The position numbers and the translations under genes are program-made. The notes under the pieces were generated by a model. The model saw only the letters and a list, made by a program, of their open reading frames with translations, was not told where the DNA came from and did not search any database. From NCBI RefSeq assembly GCF_024655635.1, contig NZ_JANLGI010000002.1, forward strand, positions 1 to 64,000: 64,000 nt of DNA, written 5' to 3'. Positions 15,949 to 24,675 of this stretch are shown here, one piece after another. Origin of the DNA: Allobosea sp. 47.2.35. Its GTDB lineage: Bacteria > Pseudomonadota > Alphaproteobacteria > Rhizobiales > Beijerinckiaceae. Position 1 is the stretch's first letter; each line of letters opens with the position of its first letter.

Positions 15949-16881
15949 ATGCCCATCGACATCCTCAGCCGCATCGGCGGCACTACGCTTCTGCAGTTGC
16001 GCCGGATCGTGCCGGCGAACGGCGCACGCGTGCTCCTGAAGATCGAGAGCGAGAACCCGACCGGCAGCATGAAGGACCGGATGGCTCTGGCGATGATCGA
16101 GGCGGCCGAGCGTGACGGCCGCTTGCAGCCGGGCGGCAGCGTCGTCGAATATACCGGCGGCAGCACCGGCGTTTCGCTCGCGCAGGTCTGCGCGGTGAAG
16201 GGTTACCGTCTGCATATCGTCACCTCCGACGCCTTCGCCCGCGAGAAGCTGACCCATATGCGGCTGCTCGGCGCCGAGCTGACGATCATCCCGAGCGACT
16301 CTGGCCGCATGACCGAGAAGCTGACCAAGGACATGATCGAGGCCGCCCGCACCATCGCGGTCGAGACGGGCGCTTTCTGGACCGATCAGATGCGCAATAC
16401 GGACCAGCTCGCCGCCTATGACCGGCTGGCTGACGAGATCTGGGAGCAGACCGGCGGGCGCATCTGCGGCTTCGTCCAGAGCGTCGGCACGTCCGCATCC
16501 CTGCGTGGGACTGGCGAGGCGTTGCTTCGGCGTGATCCGAAGATCGCCTTGATGGCGGTCGAGCCGGCCGAATCAGCCGTATTGTCGGGCGGCCCGACAG
16601 GGGCGCACAAGATCGACGGCGTCGGCGCCGGCTATGTCGTGCCGCTCTGGCGGGCTGACCTCGTCGATGCGATCGAGCCGGTTTCGACGGCCGAGGCAAC
16701 GGCGATGGCGCTGCGCCTGGCACGGGAGGAGGGGCTGTTCGCGGGAACCTCGACCGGCGGCAATGTCGTCGCCGCCTTGCGCCTGGCCGAACGCCTCGGC
16801 TCCAGTGCGACCATCGTCACGCTGATGTGCGATACCGGGATGAAATATCTGAACAGCTTCGGCGCGAAGCTTGATGGCTGA
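15949..16881 (+). CDS. PLP-dependent cysteine-synthase-family enzyme, noncanonical
   Basis: 310 aa, fold type II. The PLP lysine is Lys42 in NPTGSMKDRMALAMI. The usual substrate loop TSGNTG of O-acetylserine sulfhydrylase is replaced by TGGSTG (YTGGSTGVSLA), and the phosphate-binding loop is GTSTGGNVV instead of the common GISSGA. Such changes mark a separate subfamily, so cysteine synthesis should not be assumed; a beta-replacement or lyase reaction on another amino acid is possible. The ATG at 15949 is the first after the palindrome; an earlier in-frame start would lie inside the operator. Probably controlled by the divergent MarR gene. Confidence 0.85.
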   Translation: MPIDILSRIGGTTLLQLRRIVPANGARVLLKIESENPTGSMKDRMALAMIEAAERDGRLQPGGSVVEYTGGSTGVSLAQVCAVKGYRLHIVTSDAFAREKLTHMRLLGAELTIIPSDSGRMTEKLTKDMIEAARTIAVETGAFWTDQMRNTDQLAAYDRLADEIWEQTGGRICGFVQSVGTSASLRGTGEALLRRDPKIALMAVEPAESAVLSGGPTGAHKIDGVGAGYVVPLWRADLVDAIEPVSTAEATAMALRLAREEGLFAGTSTGGNVVAALRLAERLGSSATIVTLMCDTGMKYLNSFGAKLDG

Positions 16882-16884
16882 AGC

Positions 16885-17187
16885 TCAAGGCCGGACGACG
16901 GCCAGCGTGATCAGCAGGAGCAGGCCTGAGCCCACGGCGACGACGGCACGCACGGCCTCGGCCGGAAACCGTGTCGGAATGCCGTAGCGATGCCACAGCC
17001 AGGCGCCTGCGAAAGCGCCAACCAGCAGGATACCGGTGTTGAACGCCACGCCGAATGCGTTTTGGTCGAGCAGCATGTCTGCGAACCAGCCGAACATCAT
17101 GGCGCCGAGCACGATCATCGTGACGACGAGCATGACGGACAGCAGGGGCAGGTCGGGCAGGCCGACCATCATCAGAAGACCGCGCAT
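16885..17187 (-). CDS. Small integral membrane protein, unrecognised
   Basis: 100 aa with three hydrophobic segments: LLSVMLVVTMIVLGAMMFGWF (near residues 14-34), VAFNTGILLVGAFAGAWLW (about 47-65) and VRAVVAVGSGLLLLITLAVV (about 79-98). A GGAGAAC purine run precedes the ATG at 17187; a second Met six residues in is also possible. Convergent with the PLP-enzyme gene (3-base gap) and divergent from ccr. No family is recognised, and no functional clue comes from its neighbours. Confidence 0.65.
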   Translation of the reverse strand: MRGLLMMVGLPDLPLLSVMLVVTMIVLGAMMFGWFADMLLDQNAFGVAFNTGILLVGAFAGAWLWHRYGIPTRFPAEAVRAVVAVGSGLLLLITLAVVRP

Positions 17188-17266
17188 CGGTTCTCCTCGG
17201 CGTCGCGCAGGCCGTCAGCATCGTGGCAAACGATGAAGAAAGAGCAAGCGCCGGAAAGAAAGGGTT

Positions 17267-17308
17267 TTGCGCTGCGGTGTGATTCCTTAGGTTAATGGCG
17301 CAGCGCAA
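17267..17308. promoter_or_regulatory. Perfect inverted repeat upstream of ccr
   Basis: TTGCGCTGCG (17267-17276) and its exact complement CGCAGCGCAA (17299-17308), with a 22-base spacer. The pair lies 80-120 bases upstream of the ccr start, in the promoter region. In other alphaproteobacteria ccr is controlled by TetR-type CcrR or by the polyhydroxybutyrate-sensing regulator PhaR, and either could bind here. That link is inference. Confidence 0.5.
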
Positions 17309-17388
17309 CATATGGTGCATGATCGGCGTCCCAGTCCGATGATGAGCTCCGGGCCGGGCAACGACGGAAGAGAGCAGGGGAGACGACC

Positions 17389-18660
17389 ATGTCCAAGTCG
17401 CAGGCCGCCGTGAAGCCGCTCAAGGATCTCTACGAGCTCGACGAATTGCCGCCGCTCGGCCATGTCCCGGAAAAGATGTACGCCTGGGCCATCCGGCGCG
17501 AGCGTCACGGCGCGCCGCAGGAGAGCTTCCAGGTCGAGGTCGTGCCGACATGGTCGATCGGCGAGGAAGAGGTGCTGCTCCTCGTGATGGCAGGCGGTGT
17601 CAACTACAACGGTATCTGGGCGGGCCTCGGCCAGCCGATCTCGCCTTTCGACGTCCACAAGGCGCCGTTCCACGTCGCCGGCTCCGATGCCTCGGGCATC
17701 GTCTGGGCCGTTGGCTCCAAGGTGAAGCGCTGGAAGGTCGGCGACGAGGTCATCGTCCATTGCAACCAGGACGACGGCGACGACGAGGAGTGCAATGGCG
17801 GCGACCCGATGTTCTCGTCGACCCAGCGCATCTGGGGCTACGAGACGCCCGACGGCTCCTTCGCCCAGTTCTGCCGGGTGCAGTCGCGACAGCTCATGCA
17901 CAAGCCCAAGCACCTCGCCTGGGAAGAGGCCGCCTGCTACACGCTGACGCTGGCCACCGCCTATCGCATGCTGTTCGGCCACGCCCCGCACACGATCAAG
18001 CCCGGTGACAACGTTCTTGTCTGGGGCGCTTCTGGTGGCCTCGGCGTCTTCGGCGTGCAGCTCTGCGCGGCCTCCGGCGCCAACGCCATCGGCGTGATCT
18101 CCGACGAGACCAAGCGCGACTATGTCCTTGGCCTCGGCGCTAAAGGCGTGATCAACCGCAAGGACTTCAACTGCTGGGGCCAGATGCCCACGGTCAACTC
18201 GCCCGAATATGCCGAGTGGACCAAGGAGGCCCGCAAGTTCGGCAAGGCGATTTGGGACATCACCGGCAAGAAGGACGTCGACATCGTCTTCGAGCATCCT
18301 GGCGAGGCGACCTTCCCTGTCTCCTGCCTCGTTGCCAAGCGCGGCGGCATGGTGGTGTTCTGCGCCGGCACCTCGGGCTTCAACATCACCTTCGACGCCC
18401 GCTATGTCTGGATGCGGCAGAAGCGCGTCCAGGGCTCGCATTTCGCCCATCTCAAGCAGGCGAGCGCGGCGAACCAGTTCGTGATCGACCGCCGCATCGA
18501 TCCCTGCATGTCCGAGGTCTTCCCCTGGGACAAGATCCCGCTCGCCCATCACAAGATGTGGAAGAACGAGCATGCGCCGGGCAACATGTCGGTGCTGGTC
18601 TATGCCCCGCGCACCGGTCTCAGGACCTATGAGGACGTCGCCGAGGCTTTGACGGGCTAA
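17389..18660 (+). CDS. ccr: Crotonyl-CoA carboxylase/reductase
   Basis: 423 aa. Reductively carboxylates crotonyl-CoA with CO2 and NADPH to ethylmalonyl-CoA, the defining step of the ethylmalonyl-CoA pathway for acetyl-CoA assimilation. It belongs to the MDR superfamily without structural zinc. Ccr-specific segments are obvious: AGGVNYNGIWAGLGQPISPFD, FHVAGSDASGIVWAVG, HCNQDDGDDEECNGGDPMFSS and RYVWMRQKRVQGSHFAH, the last with a conserved His likely in the CO2/acyl site. The nucleotide motif is VWGASGGLGVFGVQL. A GGGGAGACGACC stretch precedes the ATG. A second gene of the same pathway (mcd) lies 3.5 kb downstream. Confidence 0.96.
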   Translation: MSKSQAAVKPLKDLYELDELPPLGHVPEKMYAWAIRRERHGAPQESFQVEVVPTWSIGEEEVLLLVMAGGVNYNGIWAGLGQPISPFDVHKAPFHVAGSDASGIVWAVGSKVKRWKVGDEVIVHCNQDDGDDEECNGGDPMFSSTQRIWGYETPDGSFAQFCRVQSRQLMHKPKHLAWEEAACYTLTLATAYRMLFGHAPHTIKPGDNVLVWGASGGLGVFGVQLCAASGANAIGVISDETKRDYVLGLGAKGVINRKDFNCWGQMPTVNSPEYAEWTKEARKFGKAIWDITGKKDVDIVFEHPGEATFPVSCLVAKRGGMVVFCAGTSGFNITFDARYVWMRQKRVQGSHFAHLKQASAANQFVIDRRIDPCMSEVFPWDKIPLAHHKMWKNEHAPGNMSVLVYAPRTGLRTYEDVAEALTG

Positions 18661-18675
18661 GGCGGTTCGGGCCGC

Positions 18676-20223
18676 TCAGGCGGCGCGCCCGCCGGCATTC
18701 GCCGCTTCCATGCGGCGCAGGAAGTCGTCGACCGAGGTGGCGAGCGATCCGGCCACCTCGGCCATCACCTCGGCGGCCTGCCGGGCCTTCCCGATCTCTG
18801 TCTTGGTCTCGCCCACGGCGTTGTAGGCCTCTTCGACGCGCTCGGTCGCCTGGCGGCTATGATCGGCGGCGGAGTCGATATTGCTCGCCATCGCAGCGGT
18901 GGAAGCCCGCTGCTCCTCGACGGCCGAGACGATGGCATGCGTGACGTCGTGGACATCGAGGACGGCCTGCCGGATCGCCTCGATCGAGCGCGTGACATTC
19001 CCGGCCGAGGCGCCGATCGCGCCGATCCGCGCGATGATTTCGTTGCTGGCTTCGGCTGTCTGCGCGGCCAGGCCCTTGACCTCGGCGGCGACGACGGAGA
19101 AGCCGCGCCCCGCATCGCCGGCACGCGCCGCTTCGATCGTCGCGTTCAGGGCGAGCAGGTTCGTCCGGCCGGCGATCGCCTGGATCATCTCGACGATGCC
19201 GGTAATGCCCTGCATCACGGCCGAGAGCTGGGCGATGTCGGTCATCGCCGTCGCGCTGATCGAGACGGTCTCGCTGATCACGGCGCCGGCGCGATAGGTC
19301 CGCTCGCCGATCAGGGCGATCGCGTCGTTGAGCTGGCCGGTGCTGGCTGCGATGGCGTCGATCTCGCCCGTGGCGCTTGCGGCGGCGCTGCGGGCGGCGC
19401 CTGCCTGGCCAGCTGTTGTTTCCGCTGCTCCGGAGAGCGAAGCCGTGCTGGCTGCGATGCCACGGGTCTCGCGTCTCACCACATCTTGGAAGCCCGCCAT
19501 CGACCGGCGAAAGTCCGCGACGACTTCCATCAACTCCTGATGCCGCCGGCTCGTCTCGTCACGTTCCGTCAGGGCGTCGTGCTGGAGCCGAGTGCGTTCC
19601 CGGCTGCTTTCGATCGCGGCATTGCGGCCGCGCACGGCATCCGCGAGCGTCGCGCCATAGGCGGTGACGTGACGGGTCATGAACACCAGATAAAGCGCGA
19701 GCAGGATCGCTGCCGTCGCCGCGGTCTCGAGGGAATGCTGGGCGAAGGCGAGGGTGCAGGTCACGCCCAGCGTGAGGCCGTAGATCAGCGCCGCGCGCGG
19801 CACGACGACGAAGCGGGTCATGCCGCTGGCGATCATGCCGGTGATGACGAGGCCAATCGCGATGTTCTCGCGGGGATCGGTGGTCGGGCCAGCGATCCAG
19901 GGCAGCGCGCCCCAGATCAGCCCGAGAACAGGCGCCCGAAGATGCACGATCCGCATCGGCCAGGGCGAGCGCTCATGCAGGCGGCTGCGCCAGGCGGCGA
20001 TATCGAGCCCCATCGACAGCGAGTAAGCCAGCGTGACGAGTGCCCAACCGATCAGGACCGGCACCCGGTCGGGGCGCCATAGCATGGCCGCGACGGCGAT
20101 CACGGCGGCAAAGTTCAGGATCGCCGAAGCCAGCGCATTGCGCGCGAAGGTGGCGAAGCCTTCATGCTCGCTGTCGAGCAGTTCGGCGCCTTCGGCAGGA
20201 AGAGGGGAAGAATCGCTGGGCAT
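18676..20223 (-). CDS. Methyl-accepting chemotaxis protein with multi-pass membrane sensor
   Basis: 515 aa. The N-terminal third has about six hydrophobic segments (for example [52 protein letters not shown]) and no large periplasmic domain, so it senses within or at the membrane. The C-terminal half is a signalling domain with the conserved hairpin [34 protein letters not shown] near residues 360-395, which docks CheA/CheW. No HAMP domain is apparent. The ATG at 20223 is chosen because the upstream in-frame region looks non-coding. It ends 16 bases past the ccr stop, convergent. Confidence 0.9.
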   Translation of the reverse strand: MPSDSSPLPAEGAELLDSEHEGFATFARNALASAILNFAAVIAVAAMLWRPDRVPVLIGWALVTLAYSLSMGLDIAAWRSRLHERSPWPMRIVHLRAPVLGLIWGALPWIAGPTTDPRENIAIGLVITGMIASGMTRFVVVPRAALIYGLTLGVTCTLAFAQHSLETAATAAILLALYLVFMTRHVTAYGATLADAVRGRNAAIESSRERTRLQHDALTERDETSRRHQELMEVVADFRRSMAGFQDVVRRETRGIAASTASLSGAAETTAGQAGAARSAAASATGEIDAIAASTGQLNDAIALIGERTYRAGAVISETVSISATAMTDIAQLSAVMQGITGIVEMIQAIAGRTNLLALNATIEAARAGDAGRGFSVVAAEVKGLAAQTAEASNEIIARIGAIGASAGNVTRSIEAIRQAVLDVHDVTHAIVSAVEEQRASTAAMASNIDSAADHSRQATERVEEAYNAVGETKTEIGKARQAAEVMAEVAGSLATSVDDFLRRMEAANAGGRAA

Positions 20224-20364
20224 CGTCACAAACGTTGGTCGCAGGCGACATTGCGCCGGCCGCATTGAGGATTGGTTGACGATGCGGAAGGGGGCGTTTC
20301 GGATTTCGTTAACGATTGCGGCGCGGCGAATACATGCGTCGGAGTGATCCTGTGGATTGCCAAA

Positions 20365-20389
20365 AACTGATTGCAAAGTGCAATCAGTT
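20365..20389. promoter_or_regulatory. Perfect 11-bp inverted repeat, candidate operator
   Basis: AACTGATTGCA (20365-20375), three spacer bases and the exact complement TGCAATCAGTT (20379-20389). It lies in the 209-bp region between the divergent chemoreceptor and GST genes, 44 bases upstream of the GST start. No T run follows and no gene ends here, so a protein-binding site is more likely than a terminator. The regulator is unknown. Confidence 0.55.
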
Positions 20390-20432
20390 GTTCTATGCAG
20401 GGCTCCGCTCAGCCGCACGAAGGAGAGAACCC

Positions 20433-21092
20433 GTGTCGCTCACGCTCTACGCCCATCCGTTCTCGTCGTATTGTCAAAAAGTGCTGGTGGCGCTCTACGA
20501 GAACGCGACGCCCTTCACCTATCGCCAGCTCGGCCCGGAAGACCCGGAGGCCGGCGCCGAATGGGTCAGGCTCTGGCCGCTGAAAAAGATGCCGGTGCTC
20601 GTCGATGGTGGTGCACCGATCTTCGAATCCAGCGTGATCATCGAGCATCTCGACCTGTTTCACCCTGGGACCGCCCGGCTGGTGCCGGCCGATGCGGAGC
20701 AGGCGCTCGACGTGCGGCTGATGGATCGCGTCTTCGACAATTACGTGATGACGCCGATGCAGGCGATCGTGTTCGACCATCTCCGACCAGTCGACGACCG
20801 CGATCCCTTTGGCGTCGCCAGGGCGCGCGAGCAGCTCGACGACGCCTACCGTTGGTTGGATGGCGCGCTCGCCGGTCGGCACTGGGCCTGTGGCGACGAT
20901 TTCAGCCTGGCCGATTGCGCGGCGGCGCCCTCGCTGTTCTATGCCGACTGGGTCCACGAGATCGACGAGGCATTCGGCAACCTGCGCGCCTTCCGGTCTC
21001 GCCTGTTGGCGCGGCCCTCCTTCGCGCGCGCCGTCGAGGAGGCGAGGCCCTTTCGCAAACTGTTTCCGCCGGGCGCCCCCGATCGCGACTGA
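20433..21092 (+). CDS. Glutathione S-transferase family protein
   Basis: 219 aa from GTG at 20433, chosen because AAGGAGAGA precedes it by about six bases and the thioredoxin fold begins immediately ([28 protein letters not shown]). The N-terminal domain contains [23 protein letters not shown], the glutathione-binding cis-Pro and ES motif. The C-terminal helical domain has the [19 protein letters not shown] folding motif. A single-gene unit under the palindrome at 20365-20389; substrate unknown. Confidence 0.9.
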   Translation: MSLTLYAHPFSSYCQKVLVALYENATPFTYRQLGPEDPEAGAEWVRLWPLKKMPVLVDGGAPIFESSVIIEHLDLFHPGTARLVPADAEQALDVRLMDRVFDNYVMTPMQAIVFDHLRPVDDRDPFGVARAREQLDDAYRWLDGALAGRHWACGDDFSLADCAAAPSLFYADWVHEIDEAFGNLRAFRSRLLARPSFARAVEEARPFRKLFPPGAPDRD

Positions 21093-21191
21093 GCTCATCC
21101 TCGGCGGAAGCATGGGTAGGGCGCGTTCCTGCGCTGTCAGGCGCTGAGGATCGGGGCTAGAGACGATCAGGTCCGGCGGTTTCAGGTTCTG

Positions 21192-22073
21192 ATGTCTTCG
21201 CCTTTCATCCTGCGCGCGATACCGCTGGTCTTCACCTTCCTCTGGTCCACGGGCTGGATCGTGGCCGGCTATTCGGCCCGCTATGCCGATGCCTTGACCT
21301 TCCTGATCGTGCGCTTCGCCAGCGCCGCGCTCATTGTCTCGCTGCTGGCGCTGGCGACCGGCGCACCCTGGCCGCAGGGCTGGCGCGCGCTGCGCAATGC
21401 CGCGATCTCCGGCATCCTGCTGCATGGCATCTATCTTGGCGGCGTCTGGTGGGCGGTGCGCCATGGCCTGCCCGCCGGCATTTCCGGCCTCATCGCCGGC
21501 CTGCAGCCGGTGTTGACGGCCCTTTTTGCGCCCGCGCTGCTGGGGGAGCGCATTTCGCCGATCCGCTGGCTCGGCATCGTCTGCGGCTTCGTCGGCATCG
21601 CGCTGGTGCTGCAGCCGCAACTGGCCGGGGTCGCGCCCGCCGCGCTCTGGGGCGTGCTCGGGCCGATCCTGATCAACGTGATCGGCATGTTCTCGGTGAC
21701 CTTCGGCTCCTTCTACCAGAAGGCCCATGTTTCCACCGGCGACCTGCGAACGGTCACCGCGATCCAGTACATCGCCGCCTGCCTCGTCCTCCTGCCATTC
21801 GCCTATGCCCTGGAGCCGATGCGGATCGAGTGGAACCTGACCATGTGGCTGGTGCTGGGCTGGTCGGCGGTCGTGCTCTCGCTCGGCGGCATCGGGCTGT
21901 ACTTCTTCATGCTCCGGCGCGGCGAGGTCTCGCGCATCGCGACCTTCCTCTATCTCGTGCCGGCAGCGGTCGCGGTCGAGGCCTGGCTGCTCTTCGGGGA
22001 GACGCTGACCCCGCTTCAGATCGGCGGCATGGCGGTGACGATCCTCGGCGTCGTGCTCGCCAGTCGCAAATAG
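21192..22073 (+). CDS. EamA/DMT superfamily transporter
   Basis: 293 aa with ten hydrophobic segments in two EamA repeats. The N-terminus reads PLVFTFLWSTGWIVAGYSARYADALTFLIVRF, the usual first two helices with the FxxRF end, and the second repeat ends with EAWLLFGETLTPLQIGGMAVTILGVVLA. It is probably an exporter of a small metabolite. 79 bases upstream of the mcd gene on the same strand; the intervening inverted repeat suggests separate control. Confidence 0.88.
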   Translation: MSSPFILRAIPLVFTFLWSTGWIVAGYSARYADALTFLIVRFASAALIVSLLALATGAPWPQGWRALRNAAISGILLHGIYLGGVWWAVRHGLPAGISGLIAGLQPVLTALFAPALLGERISPIRWLGIVCGFVGIALVLQPQLAGVAPAALWGVLGPILINVIGMFSVTFGSFYQKAHVSTGDLRTVTAIQYIAACLVLLPFAYALEPMRIEWNLTMWLVLGWSAVVLSLGGIGLYFFMLRRGEVSRIATFLYLVPAAVAVEAWLLFGETLTPLQIGGMAVTILGVVLASRK

Positions 22074-22110
22074 GCGCCTCCCCAAAAGGAGGGTTTCGGT
22101 TTGCCGCGAT

Positions 22111-22141
22111 CTCCCTTTATGCTGCGTCGCAACAAAGGGAG
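22111..22141 (+). promoter_or_regulatory. Hairpin covering the mcd ribosome-binding site
   Basis: CTCCCTTT (22111-22118) pairs perfectly with AAAGGGAG (22134-22141) around a 15-base loop. The right arm contains the Shine-Dalgarno GGGAGGG that precedes the ATG at 22153. If it forms in the mRNA it would restrict ribosome access. The loop sequence (TGCTGCG, CGCAACA) resembles the arms of the ccr inverted repeat. Confidence 0.45.
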
Positions 22142-22152
22142 GGTCGAAGACC

Positions 22153-23829
22153 ATGAACGCCAATACGGCCGCAAAGGCTGAGCATCGTGCGGATGCGGTT
22201 GAACTGATTTCGGCAGCGCTCCCCGGTCTGGAGACGCTGTTCCAGGAAGCCGTTGCCGCAGTGCGGCAGAAGGTTCTCGTCGATGGCCGCATCTCGTCGG
22301 CGCGGCTTGAGGCCGAGCAGCACGCCGCCCATGGCCTGTCCTGGCTGGCGACCTATGTCACAGCGCTGCGCGAGCTGGCCGCCTATGGCGAGCGCCTGCG
22401 CGCCGAGGACCGCTACGGCGCCATCGAGGACTATGCGCTGCGCATCGGCGCCGGCGAATACGCCGCCCAGATATTCGGCGGCATTCCGATGAGCCAGGGC
22501 GAGATCCTCCGCCTGCCGGCGCTTGGCCTGTCGCAGAAGGCGGTCGCCGCGGCCTGCTCGGACGCCGTCGATGCCCTCATCGCCGAAGGCAACACGCCGG
22601 AGAACCGCGCCCGCTTCGTCGCGCTCTTCAGCCAGGACCAGGGCGCGGCCAGCATCGGCGATACCGGCCTCGACGAGACTCTTGAAGCGATCCGCTCGGA
22701 GATGCGCCGCTTCTGCGCCGCCGAAGTGACGCCGCATGCGCATGAATGGCACCTGGAGAACGAATACATCCCGATGCCGGTGGTCGAGAAGATGGCCGAA
22801 CTCGGCGTCTTCGGCCTGACCATCCCCGAGGAATTCGGCGGCATGGGCCTATCGAAGGTCTCGATGTGCGTCGTCTCGGAAGAGCTGTCGCGCGGCTATA
22901 TCGGCGTCGGCTCGCTCGGCACCCGTTCGGAGATCGCGGCCGAGCTGATCCTTTGCGGCGGCACCGACGCGCAGAAGGAGCATTGGCTGCCGAAGATCGC
23001 CTCGGGCGAGGTCCTGCCGACCGCCGTCTTCACCGAGCCCAATACCGGCTCCGATCTCGCCTCTCTGCGGACCAAGGCGGTGAAGGAAGGCGATGTCTGG
23101 AAGGTCCATGGCAACAAGACCTGGATCACCCATCCCGTCCGCGCCGACATCATGACGCTGCTGGTGCGCACTGACCCGTCCGAGCCCGGCTACAAGGGCC
23201 TCTCGATGCTGATCGCCGAGAAGCCGCGCGGCAGCGATGCCGATCCGTTTCCGGTCGAGGGCCTCACCGGCGGCGAGATCGAGGTTCTCGGCTATCGCGG
23301 CATGAAGGAATACGAGCTCGCCTTCGACGGCTTCGAGGTGAAGGGTGAGAACCTGCTCGGCGGCGTGCCCGGCCAGGGCTTCAAGCAGCTCATGCAGACC
23401 TTCGAGGCGGCGCGCATCCAGACGGCGGCGCGCGCCATTGGTGTCGCGCAATCGGCCTTCGATCTCGGGCTGCGTTATGCGCAGGAGCGCATCCAGTTCG
23501 GCAAGAAGCTGATCGCCTTCCCGCGCGTCGCCGACAAGCTCGCGATGATGGCGGCCGAGATCCTGATCGCCCGCCAGCTCACCTATTTCGCCGCCCGGGA
23601 GAAGGATGCCGACCGGCGCTGCGACCTCGAAGCCGGCATGGCCAAGCTGCTCGGCGCCCGCGTCGCCTGGGCCGCGGCCGACAACGCCCTGCAGATCCAT
23701 GGCGGCAACGGCTTCGCGCTGGAATATCCGGTCAGCCGCGTGCTCTGCGACGCCCGCATCCTCAACATCTTCGAGGGCGCGGCCGAGATCCAGGCACAGG
23801 TCATCGCGCGGCGATTGGTCGAGGAATAG
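22153..23829 (+). CDS. mcd: Acyl-CoA dehydrogenase, probably (2S)-methylsuccinyl-CoA dehydrogenase
   Basis: 558 aa, much longer than ordinary acyl-CoA dehydrogenases (about 380). An extra N-terminal helical domain of about 165 residues precedes the catalytic domain, as in methylsuccinyl-CoA dehydrogenase of the ethylmalonyl-CoA pathway, which oxidises methylsuccinyl-CoA to mesaconyl-C1-CoA. The dehydrogenase core is intact: FGLTIPEEFGGMGLSKVSM, AVFTEPNTGSDLASL (FAD/substrate loop), QIHGGNGFALEYPVSRVLCDARILNIFEGAAEIQ at the end. The presence of ccr 3.5 kb upstream supports the assignment. Translation may be modulated by the hairpin over its ribosome-binding site. Confidence 0.88.
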   Translation: MNANTAAKAEHRADAVELISAALPGLETLFQEAVAAVRQKVLVDGRISSARLEAEQHAAHGLSWLATYVTALRELAAYGERLRAEDRYGAIEDYALRIGAGEYAAQIFGGIPMSQGEILRLPALGLSQKAVAAACSDAVDALIAEGNTPENRARFVALFSQDQGAASIGDTGLDETLEAIRSEMRRFCAAEVTPHAHEWHLENEYIPMPVVEKMAELGVFGLTIPEEFGGMGLSKVSMCVVSEELSRGYIGVGSLGTRSEIAAELILCGGTDAQKEHWLPKIASGEVLPTAVFTEPNTGSDLASLRTKAVKEGDVWKVHGNKTWITHPVRADIMTLLVRTDPSEPGYKGLSMLIAEKPRGSDADPFPVEGLTGGEIEVLGYRGMKEYELAFDGFEVKGENLLGGVPGQGFKQLMQTFEAARIQTAARAIGVAQSAFDLGLRYAQERIQFGKKLIAFPRVADKLAMMAAEILIARQLTYFAAREKDADRRCDLEAGMAKLLGARVAWAAADNALQIHGGNGFALEYPVSRVLCDARILNIFEGAAEIQAQVIARRLVEE

Positions 23830-23931
23830 CCAGGCGCGGCGGCCTGTCGCGCGGTGTCGTGATAATTTCGACAAGATGTCCCGGCTCGGATGCGACGCCG
23901 GCCGATGGAGGTCGGGTCAACAGGAGACATC

Positions 23932-24666
23932 ATGTCGAATCGCCTTGCCTTTGCTCTGGCCGGAACCGTGCTCGTCGGCGCGGCTGCCTTGCTGTCCGCC
24001 CCCGCTGCAGCCCAGCAAAGCCCGTCGCAGCCCAGCCCGCGCATCAGCGTGACCGGGGAGGGCGAGGTGAATGTCGCGCCGGACATGGCGATCCTGAACC
24101 TCACCGTCCTGCGCGAAGCCGAGACGGCGCGCGCCGCGCTCACCGCCAATAATGAGGCGATGAAGCAGGTGCTGGCCGCGCTCAAGGAAGCCGGCGTCGC
24201 CGAGCGCGATCTCCAGACCTCGGGCCTCAGCATCCAGCCGCGCTATGCCCAGCCGGGCAAGGACCGCGCCGGCGAGCCGAAGATCGCGGGCTACAGTGTC
24301 AGCAATGCGCTGACCGTCCGGGTCCGCAACCTCGCTGACGCCGGAGGCATCCTCGACAAGGCGGTCGGGCTCGGCGTCAACCAGGGCGGCGGCATCGCCT
24401 TCGTCAAGGACGACATGAAGCCGACGCTGACCGAGGCGCGCAAGCGCGCGGTTGCCGATGCGGTGGCGCGCGCGAAGACCCTGGCCGAAGCGGCGGACGT
24501 CAAGCTCGGCAAGATCCTGTCGATTGAGGAACAGTCGGTTATGGCGCGCCCGATGCCCTATGGCGGCGCCGTGCGCATGGCCGCCAGCGATGCGGCCGTG
24601 CCGCTGGCGAGCGGCGAGAACACCTACAGGACGCAGGTCAACGTGATCTTCGAGATCACGCCCTGA
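23932..24666 (+). CDS. SIMPL-domain (DUF541) periplasmic protein
   Basis: 244 aa from ATG at 23932, which has CAGGAGAC eight bases upstream. A signal peptide is clear (NRLAFALAGTVLVGAAALLSAPAAAQ). The mature part begins PRISVTGEGEVNVAPDMAILNLTVLREAETA, the start of SIMPL domains, and contains TSGLSIQPRYAQP and SVSNALTVRVRNLADAG. Members such as BP26 and YggE form periplasmic ring oligomers with an uncertain role, partly in oxidative stress. Single gene, convergent with the DMT transporter gene. Confidence 0.9.
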   Translation: MSNRLAFALAGTVLVGAAALLSAPAAAQQSPSQPSPRISVTGEGEVNVAPDMAILNLTVLREAETARAALTANNEAMKQVLAALKEAGVAERDLQTSGLSIQPRYAQPGKDRAGEPKIAGYSVSNALTVRVRNLADAGGILDKAVGLGVNQGGGIAFVKDDMKPTLTEARKRAVADAVARAKTLAEAADVKLGKILSIEEQSVMARPMPYGGAVRMAASDAAVPLASGENTYRTQVNVIFEITP

Positions 24667-24675
24667 TACCGGTTT

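Noticed and set aside
20409..22292. A 627-codon minus-strand frame across the GST and DMT genes
   Set aside because: Antisense to two genes of known families; no start signal and no domain.
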